Part shown: positions 1 to 5,861 of the stretch, one piece after another
Numbering within the stretch: the stretch's first letter is position 1
How the letters are laid out: every line of letters begins with the position of its first letter
Assembly: GCA_031278575.1 (NCBI GenBank)
Contig: JAITKD010000107.1
Location: forward strand, 1-8,074
Origin: Spirochaetaceae bacterium
GTDB taxonomy: Bacteria; Spirochaetota; Spirochaetia; Treponematales; Breznakiellaceae
DNA: 8,074 nt
Direction of reading: 5' to 3'
The notes under the pieces: model-generated
The model's database searches: none
Seen by the model: only the letters and a program-made list of their open reading frames with translations
What the model was told of the DNA's origin: nothing
Made by a program: the position numbers and the translations under genes

Positions 1-1
1 G

Positions 2-97
2 GTTTGGGGGATAGCTCTGTCCGCGCCGCAGAACAGGCAGGGCAAAAACGCGGAGAAGGAGGGGGAGCGGAGGGACAGCCGCGGAAATGAACCGTAA
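2..97 (+). CDS. possible C-terminal tail of a rightward gene cut by the window edge
   Basis: The frame is open from base 2 and ends in TAA at 95-97, giving 31 residues with a charged Glu/Arg/Lys-rich end that closes Gly-Asn-Glu-Pro. About three quarters of its codons end in G or C, similar to the confident genes of this window, while the other rightward open frame here has only about half. If real, the gene would converge on nadE, leaving roughly 170 bp between the two stops. The stretch is too short to identify a family, and a chance open frame in GC-rich DNA explains it nearly as well. Confidence 0.2.
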   Translation, partial: VWGIALSAPQNRQGKNAEKEGERRDSRGNEP

Positions 98-179
98 ACA
101 TGGAAAACGGTCCGCCTGAACCTTCAAAAAACAGCCCTTATTACACTTCTTTTACAGCCCCTTGTTTATTTGGGAGTAC

Positions 180-211
180 GGGGCGGCGGGGTTATACCCG
201 TTCCCCGCCCC
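180..211. repeat. GC-rich hairpin downstream of nadE
   Basis: GGGGCGG at 180-186 pairs with CCGCCCC at 205-211, and a nested CGGG (187-190) pairs with CCCG (197-200). It lies 54 nt beyond the nadE stop in the direction of nadE transcription. No T-run follows on either strand, so it is not a typical intrinsic terminator. It could stall polymerase, protect an mRNA 3' end, or be incidental. Confidence 0.35.
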
Positions 212-264
212 ACGGCGGCGCGGCGTCAAACCGCAGGGATGAAAAATTGAGCCGCAGCCGCAGA

Positions 265-2010
265 TCACGTCTCGTATACGAGCCGGGCTATGGGCATACG
301 CCGGCCCATGCCGAAGGCCCGGGGGGATACCTTGAGGACCGGCGGGGCCTGGCGGCGCTTGAATTCCGCCCGGGCCACGGTCCTGATGATCCGGCCGGTG
401 AGTTCGCGGTCCCAGCCTTGTTTGGCGATTTCGGCGGCCTCCAGGTTGTCGAAAAGGTAGAGCCGGAGGATCGCGTCCAGTTCCTCGTAGGGGGGGAGGC
501 TGTCCTGGTCCTTCTGGTTGGGCCGGAGTTCCGCCGAAGGGGGCTTGGCGATAATGGCATCGGGGATGACCGCCTCCCCGGCCCGGGCGTTGATCCGCCG
601 GCAGAGGGCAAAGACCTCGGTCTTAAAGAGGTCCCCGATGGGGGCCAGGGCGCCGGCCATGTCCCCGTAGAGGGTGCAGTACCCCATGGCAAGCTCGCTC
701 TTGTTCCCCGTGGCAAGGAGCATGGACTCGAATTTGTTGGAATAGGCCATGAGCAGGGTCCCCCGGATCCGGGCCTGGAGATTTTCTTCCGCCAGGTCAA
801 AGGGCCGGTTCTCAAAAACCCCTTCCAGGCTGGTTAAAAAACTCGTAAAAACCGGTTCTATGGGCAGGGCGTGGAGGCGGATGCCCAAGTTGTCCGCCAG
901 CGCCGTTGCGTCGTCCCGGGAACCCGGGGAGGAAAACCGGGAGGGCATACTGAAACACACCACCCGGTCCTTTCCCACGGCCTTTACCGCAAGGTAGGCC
1001 GCCAGGGCCGAATCGATCCCCCCGGAAAGTCCCAGGTGGGTCCGGGAAAACCCGCATTTTTTCATATAATCCCGGATACCCAAAACCAGGGCGTCTTCCA
1101 GGATATCCAGCTCCTCCCCGGACAGGCCCGCCGCTGAGGCGGGCTCCTCCGCCCCGCCGGGATCTTCCCCTAAGCCCCTCCCCGAGGGTTTAACCGGGGC
1201 TTTTTCCTTTGGCGCCGGAACCGGATCGCCTGAGTCCCAGGTAACCAGTTCCTCCTCAAAAGCCCGGGCGCTTGCCCGCAGGGAGCACCCCTCCCCGGAC
1301 CCGGCGGGCTCCGGGGCCACGATAAAGGACCGGCCGTCAAAGATGATGGAATCGTTGGCGCCCACGGCGTTAATGTATATCAGGGGGATGTTCCCCCGGC
1401 GGCTTATCCGTTCCGCCAGGGACCGGCGGATTTTGAGCTTCCCCGCCACATAGGGGGACGCCGAGGGCACGCAGAGGAGGCTTATTCCCTGGTCCAGGAG
1501 CTGCCGTACCGGGTCCTGCATATAGGCGGTTCCGGGGGTTTCGGTTTCCCGCCACACGTCCTCGCAGATCGCCACCCCGATCCGTTCCCCCTTCCACTCA
1601 AAAACCGACCATTTCCGGGCGCTTTCAAAGTTCCGGGCCTCGTCGAATACGTCGTAGGTGGGGAGCAGGGTTTTGACCTGTTCAAAAACCAGGCGTCCCC
1701 CCCGGATGATGCCGTACATATTCACCAGGGCCTTCCCCGCGGAATCGGGGTTCCGGCCCACATACCCCACCCCCGCCGCAAGGCCCCGGGGCAGTTCCCG
1801 CTGGAGAATCCGCAGGGTCCTGATGTTCATCTCCACAAAATAATCCTGATCCAGGAGGTCCATGGGAGGATAGCCGGAGATCGCCAGTTCGGGGAACAGG
1901 ATCAGATCCGCCCCCGCCCCTTCCGCCTGCCGGGAAAAGGCCAGGATCTTTTCCCGGTTACCGGAAAAGTCCCCGATGGTGGAATTAATCTGAGCTATGG
2001 AAATACGCAT
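265..2010 (-). CDS. nadE: glutamine-dependent NAD(+) synthetase
   Basis: This enzyme makes NAD from nicotinic acid adenine dinucleotide and ATP, using ammonia released from glutamine; it is the last step of NAD synthesis and is cytosolic. The 581 residues show both domains. The N-terminal nitrilase-type glutaminase (about 1-260) carries the triad E41 (FPELAISGYPP), K113 (VKTLLPTYDVF) and C149 (VAICEDVW). The C-terminal synthetase (about 298-575) has the ATP pyrophosphatase P-loop SGGIDS at 329-334, then ATGNKSELAMGYCTLYGDM from 434 and the family segment PSAELRPNQKDQDSLPPYEE at 491-510. The length fits the two-domain class. The start MRISIAQIN is the conserved beginning of the family, although no good Shine-Dalgarno precedes it. 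A Pro/Ala/Gly/Glu-rich stretch at about 262-297 forms an unusually loose linker. The gene lies 152 nt downstream of the acetyltransferase gene and may be co-transcribed with it. Confidence 0.96.
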   Translation of the reverse strand: MRISIAQINSTIGDFSGNREKILAFSRQAEGAGADLILFPELAISGYPPMDLLDQDYFVEMNIRTLRILQRELPRGLAAGVGYVGRNPDSAGKALVNMYGIIRGGRLVFEQVKTLLPTYDVFDEARNFESARKWSVFEWKGERIGVAICEDVWRETETPGTAYMQDPVRQLLDQGISLLCVPSASPYVAGKLKIRRSLAERISRRGNIPLIYINAVGANDSIIFDGRSFIVAPEPAGSGEGCSLRASARAFEEELVTWDSGDPVPAPKEKAPVKPSGRGLGEDPGGAEEPASAAGLSGEELDILEDALVLGIRDYMKKCGFSRTHLGLSGGIDSALAAYLAVKAVGKDRVVCFSMPSRFSSPGSRDDATALADNLGIRLHALPIEPVFTSFLTSLEGVFENRPFDLAEENLQARIRGTLLMAYSNKFESMLLATGNKSELAMGYCTLYGDMAGALAPIGDLFKTEVFALCRRINARAGEAVIPDAIIAKPPSAELRPNQKDQDSLPPYEELDAILRLYLFDNLEAAEIAKQGWDRELTGRIIRTVARAEFKRRQAPPVLKVSPRAFGMGRRMPIARLVYET

Positions 2011-2053
2011 ATCACTATCAGCTTATCACAATAGGGGGATAAACAGGAAGCCC

Positions 2054-2138
2054 GGATCCCGGGCACGGCCAACAAGGTAAGGATATGAACATCGAAAAAA
2101 AGGAGTGGGGGCAGCGTAACTTGTTGGCCGTGGGATCC
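2054..2138. repeat. long imperfect inverted repeat upstream of nadE
   Basis: The arm ACGGCCAACAAG (2065-2076) is matched exactly by CTTGTTGGCCGT (2120-2131). Outside it, GGATCCC (2054-2060) matches GGGATCC (2132-2138), with four extra bases (GGGC, 2061-2064) on the left side only. The central 43 nt hold A7 at 2095-2101 and the start of a 25-codon ORF. The structure fills the gap between the acetyltransferase stop and nadE, so it would lie in the mRNA if the two genes share a transcript. I see no flanking direct repeat. It could be a regulatory or processing hairpin, or the remnant of a small palindromic element. Confidence 0.7.
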
Positions 2139-2162
2139 CTGGGGGCGGCCGCTGACCCCTGA
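2085..2162 (+). CDS. possible 25-residue small protein
   Basis: ATG at 2085-2087 opens 25 codons ending in TGA at 2160-2162. AAGG at 2074-2077 lies 7 nt upstream and could serve as a ribosome binding site. Twenty of 25 codons end in G or C, as in real genes here. The product has a charged start (IEKKEW) and a small, Ala/Gly/Leu-rich end; no family is recognised. It is antisense to the direction of the surrounding operon, its stop abuts the acetyltransferase stop tail to tail, and much of it lies inside the inverted repeat 2054-2138. The composition could equally come from the repeat arm, so the call is weak. Confidence 0.22.
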   Translation: MNIEKKEWGQRNLLAVGSLGAAADP

Positions 2163-3053
2163 TCAATAATAACTTATCCGATAATTCCCCGTTACGGTAA
2201 ACCCTATCCGGCGGTAAACCGCCTGGGCCGCGGAGTTCCGCTTTTTTACAAAAAGGGAAAGCCTCCAGCCTTTGCCGGTTAAATGCCGGGCAAAGGCCGC
2301 CCCCATGGAGACGGCGATACCCCGGCCCCGGTAATCGGGGTGTACATAAACCCCCCCGATCTGGTACCGGGAAAAGGAGAGGGCATTGGTGTTGATCTTT
2401 CCCACAATACGGCCGTCCAGTTCGGCGGCCAGGATATGTTCGCCGGTAATGATGTGTTCCAGTGAACGCCGGCAGGATGCGGGGTTAAAGGCCGTACCCC
2501 GGGGAAGCACCTCCTCCTGTTCATAGGCGGCCTGGAGCCGGTAGAGGGCATCCCAGTCGGAGGCATCGGGTTTCCGCAGCGCCAATCCCGCGGGGCCGGA
2601 CTTTAGGGCCTCGCCGTTTGGTTCCCCGTCCAGGGACATAAGGTCATAGTCGATCCGGTCGGCGCAGTGGTAGCCCAGGCCGATTATGGTATATTCCATC
2701 ATATCCGCGGCCTCCCGGCAGCCCTGAACCGCACGAATGGGGACTTTTCTGAGGAAACGGTTCATAATGTAAGAAACCGGTATATACGAGGGGTAATCGA
2801 ATATCGGAAACAGGGTCCGTCCCGAATGGAACAGCAGGGCGGCGATATTTCCCCCCTCTTCCCGCAGGGACCACACCTGATCCCGAATGCCGTTCCAGCG
2901 CAAAAATTTTGCACAGGCGGTTACACAGTGAATTTCCCGTTTTTTTAGAAAATCCGCGGTTTCTCCGGCGTTTTGCGGATTCATCTTTTCCCAGCGGAGG
3001 TTTTCCCTCTTCGTCATATAACCATCGTTATACCGGGAGATAAATTCCGACAT
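2163..3053 (-). CDS. GNAT-family N-acetyltransferase
   Basis: This is predicted to transfer an acetyl group from acetyl-CoA to an unknown amine. It has 296 residues. The GNAT fold occupies about 157-296: ALRKPDASDWDALYRL opens it, motif A is VYVHPDYRGRGIA at 235-247, with R242, G245 and A247 fitting the (Q/R)xxGx(G/A) acetyl-CoA loop, and the NSAAQAVYRRIGF segment at 273-285 is the usual motif B end. The first 155 residues form a less recognisable domain. The layout resembles the COG3393-type predicted acetyltransferases, a family match I make from memory only. The gene starts 5 nt after the stop of the GH3 gene and has no clear Shine-Dalgarno, so translation probably follows by coupling. In-frame Met13 or Met24 are alternative starts. 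No signal peptide is seen, so it should be cytosolic. Confidence 0.85.
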   Translation of the reverse strand: MSEFISRYNDGYMTKRENLRWEKMNPQNAGETADFLKKREIHCVTACAKFLRWNGIRDQVWSLREEGGNIAALLFHSGRTLFPIFDYPSYIPVSYIMNRFLRKVPIRAVQGCREAADMMEYTIIGLGYHCADRIDYDLMSLDGEPNGEALKSGPAGLALRKPDASDWDALYRLQAAYEQEEVLPRGTAFNPASCRRSLEHIITGEHILAAELDGRIVGKINTNALSFSRYQIGGVYVHPDYRGRGIAVSMGAAFARHLTGKGWRLSLFVKKRNSAAQAVYRRIGFTVTGNYRISYY

Positions 3054-3058
3054 GGGCT

Positions 3059-4738
3059 TTACCGGGGTGGTGAAACCCGCCGGACTTCCCGGGGGAAGGG
3101 GAGTTTCCCCTGGACGGGGATCCTCCCCAGAATGGCGGAGAAGCCCGCGGTAAACGACTCCGGGGCATAACTATAGACCGCTATAGCCCCCTCAGCCCCG
3201 GAAACCCCCTCCAGGTGGACCGGGCTTAATACGGAAAAAACGATCATCCGTTTGCCCAGGGGTTCAAGGCTTTTGAGGATGGTTAATCCCTCTTGATCCG
3301 AAAGACAAAATATAATGGTGTCCACATTCCGGGCGTAATTCTGTAATTCCGCGACGTTTTCGGGGGAATACCAATAAGAAAGGGCGTCGGGAAAAGCCGC
3401 CCGGCCGGCGGAGAAAAAATCAAGATAGTTTCCCGCCAGCAGTACCTTCCCGGCCTTTTCCGGATGCAGGGGGAAGATCCCCTCCCCGGTCCCGGAAAGA
3501 ATGGTAACGCTCCGGGCCGCCAGGTCCAGAAAAAAAGCCGCCCCCTCCGGGTCGGGCAGATCGGTCTCAACCTTCCGGAGATCCGGTATATAGGGAACCG
3601 CCTCAGCTCCCCGGAGGTGGGTGAGTTTTGTTTCCAGGATCCGCCGGGCCGCGTCCCTGACCCGGTCCCTAAAGCCGGGCTCCTCTTTCATGGAAGCGGC
3701 CAGATAGGTCCATACCCGGTCGTTCAGGTTGGGGGTGGACGAAAACATGATGATATCGTTGCCCGCGAGCAGGGCCTGTTTTGCCGCCTGGGAAACACTC
3801 CCCGCGCTGGTGGTGGCGCCGTTCATCATAAGATCATCGGTGATGATCAGGCCCTGGTAATGGATCCGGTTCCGGAGCACCTCCAGTAAAAACCAGGAAG
3901 AAAGGGAAGCGGGGGTAAGTCCCGCCTGGGTATTGGGAAAGGCCAGGTGGCCGCTCATGATGGCGGGGATTTCCTCCCGGGCGAGGAGCCGGTAGGGGAT
4001 GAGTTCCCGGTCCCAAAGGGCCTCAAAACTGGCGTTGATCCGGGGCAATACCCCGTGGGAGTCCAGGTCCGTGTCCCCATGTCCGGGGTAATGTTTGGCG
4101 GTGGCAATAATCCCCGCCGCCTTTTGCCCCTTGACAAAGGCGGCTCCCAAAATTCCCACCTGTACCGGGTCTTCGCCAAAGGCCCGGGTGCCGATAAGGG
4201 AGGACTCCCGGTTGGTATAGAGGTCCACCGTGGGGGCGAAATTCATGTTGATCCCCAATACCGCCAGTTCCCGGCCGATATAGTACCCCGCGTAATAGGC
4301 ATCCTTGGGATAACCCGAGGCGCCTATGGCCATATTTCCCGGGGTTTCGCTCGTGGCCCCCTTTACGTGCCGAATCCACCCCCCCTCCTGGTCCGTGGCC
4401 ACCAAAAGGGGGATACCCAGCCTGGTTTCCAGGGCCGCCTGCTGGAGGGCCCCCACGGTTTCCGCCAGTTTCCGGGTGTCTTCGGTATTCCAGCCGAATA
4501 TCTTGACTCCCCCGATTTTCCGGTCCCGGATCCAGTTCATAATCAGGGGAGAGGGTTCGGCCCCCACCCAGCCGAGCATAAAGGTCTGGGCCAGGGCTTC
4601 TTCGTCGGACATGGCCTCCGTCAGGGCCGCCGCCAGGGTTTTGGGGTCCTCCGGGCCGGTAAAGGTGAGGGAGCAAAGCCCTTGTCCCGGGCTTATATAA
4701 AGAAAAAACAAAGACAGCAAAATTCCCCAGCGGCTCAT
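3059..4738 (-). CDS. exported GH3 beta-N-acetylhexosaminidase (NagZ-like)
   Basis: This glycoside hydrolase family 3 enzyme is predicted to remove terminal beta-linked N-acetylglucosamine, most likely from muropeptides. In 559 residues there is a signal peptide (MSRWGILLSLFFLYISPGQG, 1-20), a TIM-barrel domain (about 35-365) and a C-terminal sandwich domain (about 380-545). Landmarks are DQEGG at 116-120, the NagZ signature KHYPGHGDTDLDSH at 215-228, whose D226 and H228 match the Asp-His acid/base dyad known in the Bacillus-type enzyme, and ITDDLMM at 299-305, where the nucleophile Asp (D301 or D302) lies. The two-domain length matches the longer Bacillus-type NagZ, not the short cytosolic enterobacterial one. 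The lone Cys22 follows Leu, so a lipobox is unlikely. The ATG overlaps the trxB stop as ATGA, which indicates translational coupling. Confidence 0.92.
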   Translation of the reverse strand: MSRWGILLSLFFLYISPGQGLCSLTFTGPEDPKTLAAALTEAMSDEEALAQTFMLGWVGAEPSPLIMNWIRDRKIGGVKIFGWNTEDTRKLAETVGALQQAALETRLGIPLLVATDQEGGWIRHVKGATSETPGNMAIGASGYPKDAYYAGYYIGRELAVLGINMNFAPTVDLYTNRESSLIGTRAFGEDPVQVGILGAAFVKGQKAAGIIATAKHYPGHGDTDLDSHGVLPRINASFEALWDRELIPYRLLAREEIPAIMSGHLAFPNTQAGLTPASLSSWFLLEVLRNRIHYQGLIITDDLMMNGATTSAGSVSQAAKQALLAGNDIIMFSSTPNLNDRVWTYLAASMKEEPGFRDRVRDAARRILETKLTHLRGAEAVPYIPDLRKVETDLPDPEGAAFFLDLAARSVTILSGTGEGIFPLHPEKAGKVLLAGNYLDFFSAGRAAFPDALSYWYSPENVAELQNYARNVDTIIFCLSDQEGLTILKSLEPLGKRMIVFSVLSPVHLEGVSGAEGAIAVYSYAPESFTAGFSAILGRIPVQGKLPFPREVRRVSPPR

Positions 4739-5676
4739 GAATAGGCTTCACCCTTTATCGTATCAATATACCCCGCAACGCGGTGAGCCGCAATAGCCCC
4801 TTCCCCGGCGGCAACCACCACCTGACGGAAGGGACTCGCCCGGACATCACCGGCGGCAAAAAGCCCCGGGATCGAGGTTTCCATGTTTTGGTTGGTAACG
4901 ATATACCCGTTTTCATCCGTTCCTACTCCGGAAACCAGGGAACTTTGGGGATGGGCTCCCACGAAAACAAAAACCCCGTCCGCCCCTTCTTCGTATTTTT
5001 TTCCGGTCCCGGTATGTTCCAATACCACCGACGTTACCTGCCCCTGTCCCCGGATCTCCAACATCCGGGTATTAAACCGGGTTTCAATCCCGGGATTGCG
5101 GAGGACCCTTTCGGCCAGGGCCTTTTGGGCCCGGAACCGGTCCCTCCGGTGGATAAGCACCACCTGTTCCGACAGGCGGGAGAGGAACTGGGCCTCGTCA
5201 CAGGCCGCATCCCCCCCGCCGACCACGAATATTTTTTTGTTTTTAAAAAAGGGCCCGTCGCAGGTCGCGCAATAGGAGACCCCCCGGCCGTAAAATTCCG
5301 CTTCTCCGGGGATGTCCAGGGTACGGTATTTGGAACCCGTGGCGATGATCACGGCCAAACTCCTCAGGGTTTCGTTATTTCCCAGGGTGATGCGGAAGAC
5401 CTCCCCCTCTTTTACCAGGGCCGTCGCCGATTCGGTACGGAAAACAGCCCCAAAAGACTCCGCCTGGCGGTGCATATCCTGGGAAATCTCAAAACCGGAT
5501 TTTCCCCCGATATTACCGGGGTAATTTTCAAGTTTATCGATGAGCAATGCCTGTCCCCCCGGGGCGAGCTGTTCGATCACCAGGACCTTCAAATTCGCCC
5601 GCGCTCCGTATTGGGCCGCGGTAAGCCCCGCCGGACCGGCTCCCAGAATGAGGAGATCCGCGTTTAGGTTATCCAT
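4735..5676 (-). CDS. trxB: thioredoxin-disulfide reductase
   Basis: This FAD-dependent enzyme uses NADPH to reduce thioredoxin in the cytosol. From the chosen start it has 313 residues, the normal length for the family. Features in order are the FAD-binding GAGPAG at 12-17, GGQ followed by LENYPG at 49-54, the redox-active pair CATC at 136-139, the NADPH-binding GGGDAACDEA at 153-162 followed by the HRRDRFRA segment typical of NADPH specificity, and the C-terminal FAD motif FAAGDV at 273-278. The frame stays open upstream to an ATG at 5805, but those 43 residues are coded by a palindromic repeat element and precede the conserved start. ATG at 5676-5674 is preceded by GGAG five bases upstream. 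It is the first gene of the leftward operon and overlaps the GH3 gene. Its 5' UTR carries an inserted element. Confidence 0.95.
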   Translation of the reverse strand: MDNLNADLLILGAGPAGLTAAQYGARANLKVLVIEQLAPGGQALLIDKLENYPGNIGGKSGFEISQDMHRQAESFGAVFRTESATALVKEGEVFRITLGNNETLRSLAVIIATGSKYRTLDIPGEAEFYGRGVSYCATCDGPFFKNKKIFVVGGGDAACDEAQFLSRLSEQVVLIHRRDRFRAQKALAERVLRNPGIETRFNTRMLEIRGQGQVTSVVLEHTGTGKKYEEGADGVFVFVGAHPQSSLVSGVGTDENGYIVTNQNMETSIPGLFAAGDVRASPFRQVVVAAGEGAIAAHRVAGYIDTIKGEAYS

Positions 5677-5681
5677 GGCTA

Positions 5682-5685
5682 CTCC
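5682..5685 (-). promoter_or_regulatory. trxB ribosome binding site (duplicated copy)
   Basis: On the minus strand the sequence is CTCGGAGTAGCCATG: GGAG lies five bases before ATG and fixes the trxB start. The same GGAGTAG recurs at 5828-5822 on the far side of the inserted element, there preceded by AAAAAA, which would have made a longer and stronger Shine-Dalgarno (AAAGGAG). The present site seems to be the insertion-generated copy with only a four-base core. Confidence 0.75.
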
Positions 5686-5688
5686 GAG

Positions 5689-5718
5689 GCTTTCCCAAAA
5701 CTTCAGTTTTGGGAAAGC
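5689..5718. repeat. perfect 13-bp hairpin next to the trxB ribosome binding site
   Basis: GCTTTCCCAAAAC (5689-5701), a TTCA loop (5702-5705) and GTTTTGGGAAAGC (5706-5718) form a perfect stem at the left end of the inserted element. In the trxB mRNA this stem ends three bases before GGAG, so it may affect ribosome access. No T-run follows on the minus strand, so it is not an intrinsic terminator for trxB. Confidence 0.85.
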
Positions 5719-5770
5719 AACCTTGAAATTCGCAGTTTTACAAGGCTGAAAGCCTGAAAAACTGCACGGC

Positions 5771-5820
5771 CTGTCCCAAAACCGTGCGCGTGAGCGCACC
5801 GTCAATTAGTTTTGGGACAG
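5771..5820. repeat. 12-bp inverted repeat at the right end of the element
   Basis: CTGTCCCAAAAC (5771-5782) pairs exactly with GTTTTGGGACAG (5809-5820). The 26-nt interior contains a second perfect stem, GTGCGC/GCGCAC (5784-5789, 5794-5799), capped by the GNRA-type loop GTGA. Its arms differ by one base from those of the hairpin at 5690-5717 (GGGACAG versus GGGAAAG), so the two ends of the element are diverged copies of one terminus. Confidence 0.85.
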
Positions 5821-5828
5821 ACTACTCC

Positions 5829-5861
5829 TTTTTTAATTTATAAAATATAGTATTTTATAGT
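5829..5861. promoter_or_regulatory. AT-rich divergent promoter region
   Basis: This is the most AT-rich stretch between the divergently read trxB and the secreted TPR protein. Rightward -10-like hexamers are TATAAA (5839-5844) and TATAGT (5846-5851); the best -35-like sequence, TTGGGA at 5812-5817, is inside the inserted element and 21 nt from TATAAA, so the fit is imperfect. On the minus strand TATAAA- and TATATT-like hexamers overlap the same bases. If the rightward start at 5862 is used, its mRNA would be leaderless or nearly so. Confidence 0.5.

Larger units (their letters stand above)
1..264. other. left-edge region without a firm gene
   Basis: No reading frame here can be assigned to a known family. 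It lies beyond the stop codon of the leftward nadE gene. The part at 121-175 is clearly more AT-rich than its surroundings, with A6 at 126-131, as expected of a spacer. A rightward frame open from the window edge ends at 97 (listed separately). A leftward ATG at 101-99 opens a short frame with a Cys-Pro-Ala-Cys motif, but it has no ribosome binding site and poor third-position GC. A GC-rich hairpin lies at 180-211. Confidence 0.5.
5679..5828. mobile_element. MITE-like palindromic element with 7-bp target duplication
   Basis: The body (5686-5821, about 136 bp) is flanked by direct copies of CTACTCC at 5679-5685 and 5822-5828. Its ends carry inverted TCCCAAAAC-type termini: CTTTCCCAAAAC at 5690-5701 on the left and GTTTTGGGACAG at 5809-5820 on the right. 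The inside is almost wholly self-complementary: GCAGTTTT/AAAACTGC (5732-5739, 5758-5765) around AGGCT/AGCCT (5743-5747, 5751-5755), GCACGG/CCGTGC (5764-5769, 5782-5787), and GTGCGC/GCGCAC closed by GTGA (5784-5799). It has no plausible gene. Deleting the body plus one repeat restores a perfect-looking trxB leader, which argues for insertion in place. The parent transposase family is unknown to me. Confidence 0.72.

Noticed and set aside
1..101. Leftward gene starting at ATG 101-99 and leaving the window
   Set aside because: No Shine-Dalgarno, low third-position GC and an unfamiliar Pro-rich product with only 33 residues visible; not supportable as a gene.
271..282. Perfect palindrome CTCGTATACGAG near the nadE stop
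   Set aside because: It codes for LVYE at the conserved end of NadE, is too tight to make a loop, and has no T-run close behind it; a protein-binding site cannot be excluded but nothing supports one.
100..837. Rightward 245-codon open frame across the nadE 3' end
   Set aside because: It is antisense to a confidently identified nadE, has low-complexity Gly/Pro/Arg-rich content and no recognisable domain; GC-rich DNA commonly leaves such frames open.
3947..4744. Rightward 265-codon open frame antisense to the GH3 gene
   Set aside because: The GH3 frame carries all signature motifs, and the antisense product is Gly/Pro-rich with no recognisable domain.
4783..5667. Rightward 294-codon open frame antisense to trxB
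   Set aside because: It lies entirely opposite trxB, whose catalytic and cofactor motifs are intact; its translation has no family character and no ribosome binding site is evident.
5677..5805. N-terminal extension of trxB to ATG 5805
   Set aside because: The 43 extra residues are translated from the palindromic element, no ribosome binding site precedes the upstream ATG, and the family begins at the internal Met with a proper GGAG.
5679..5828. CRISPR-like or riboswitch reading of the repeat cluster
   Set aside because: The repeats are inverted, not evenly spaced direct repeats with spacers, and no known riboswitch core is visible; insertion with target duplication explains the arrangement better.
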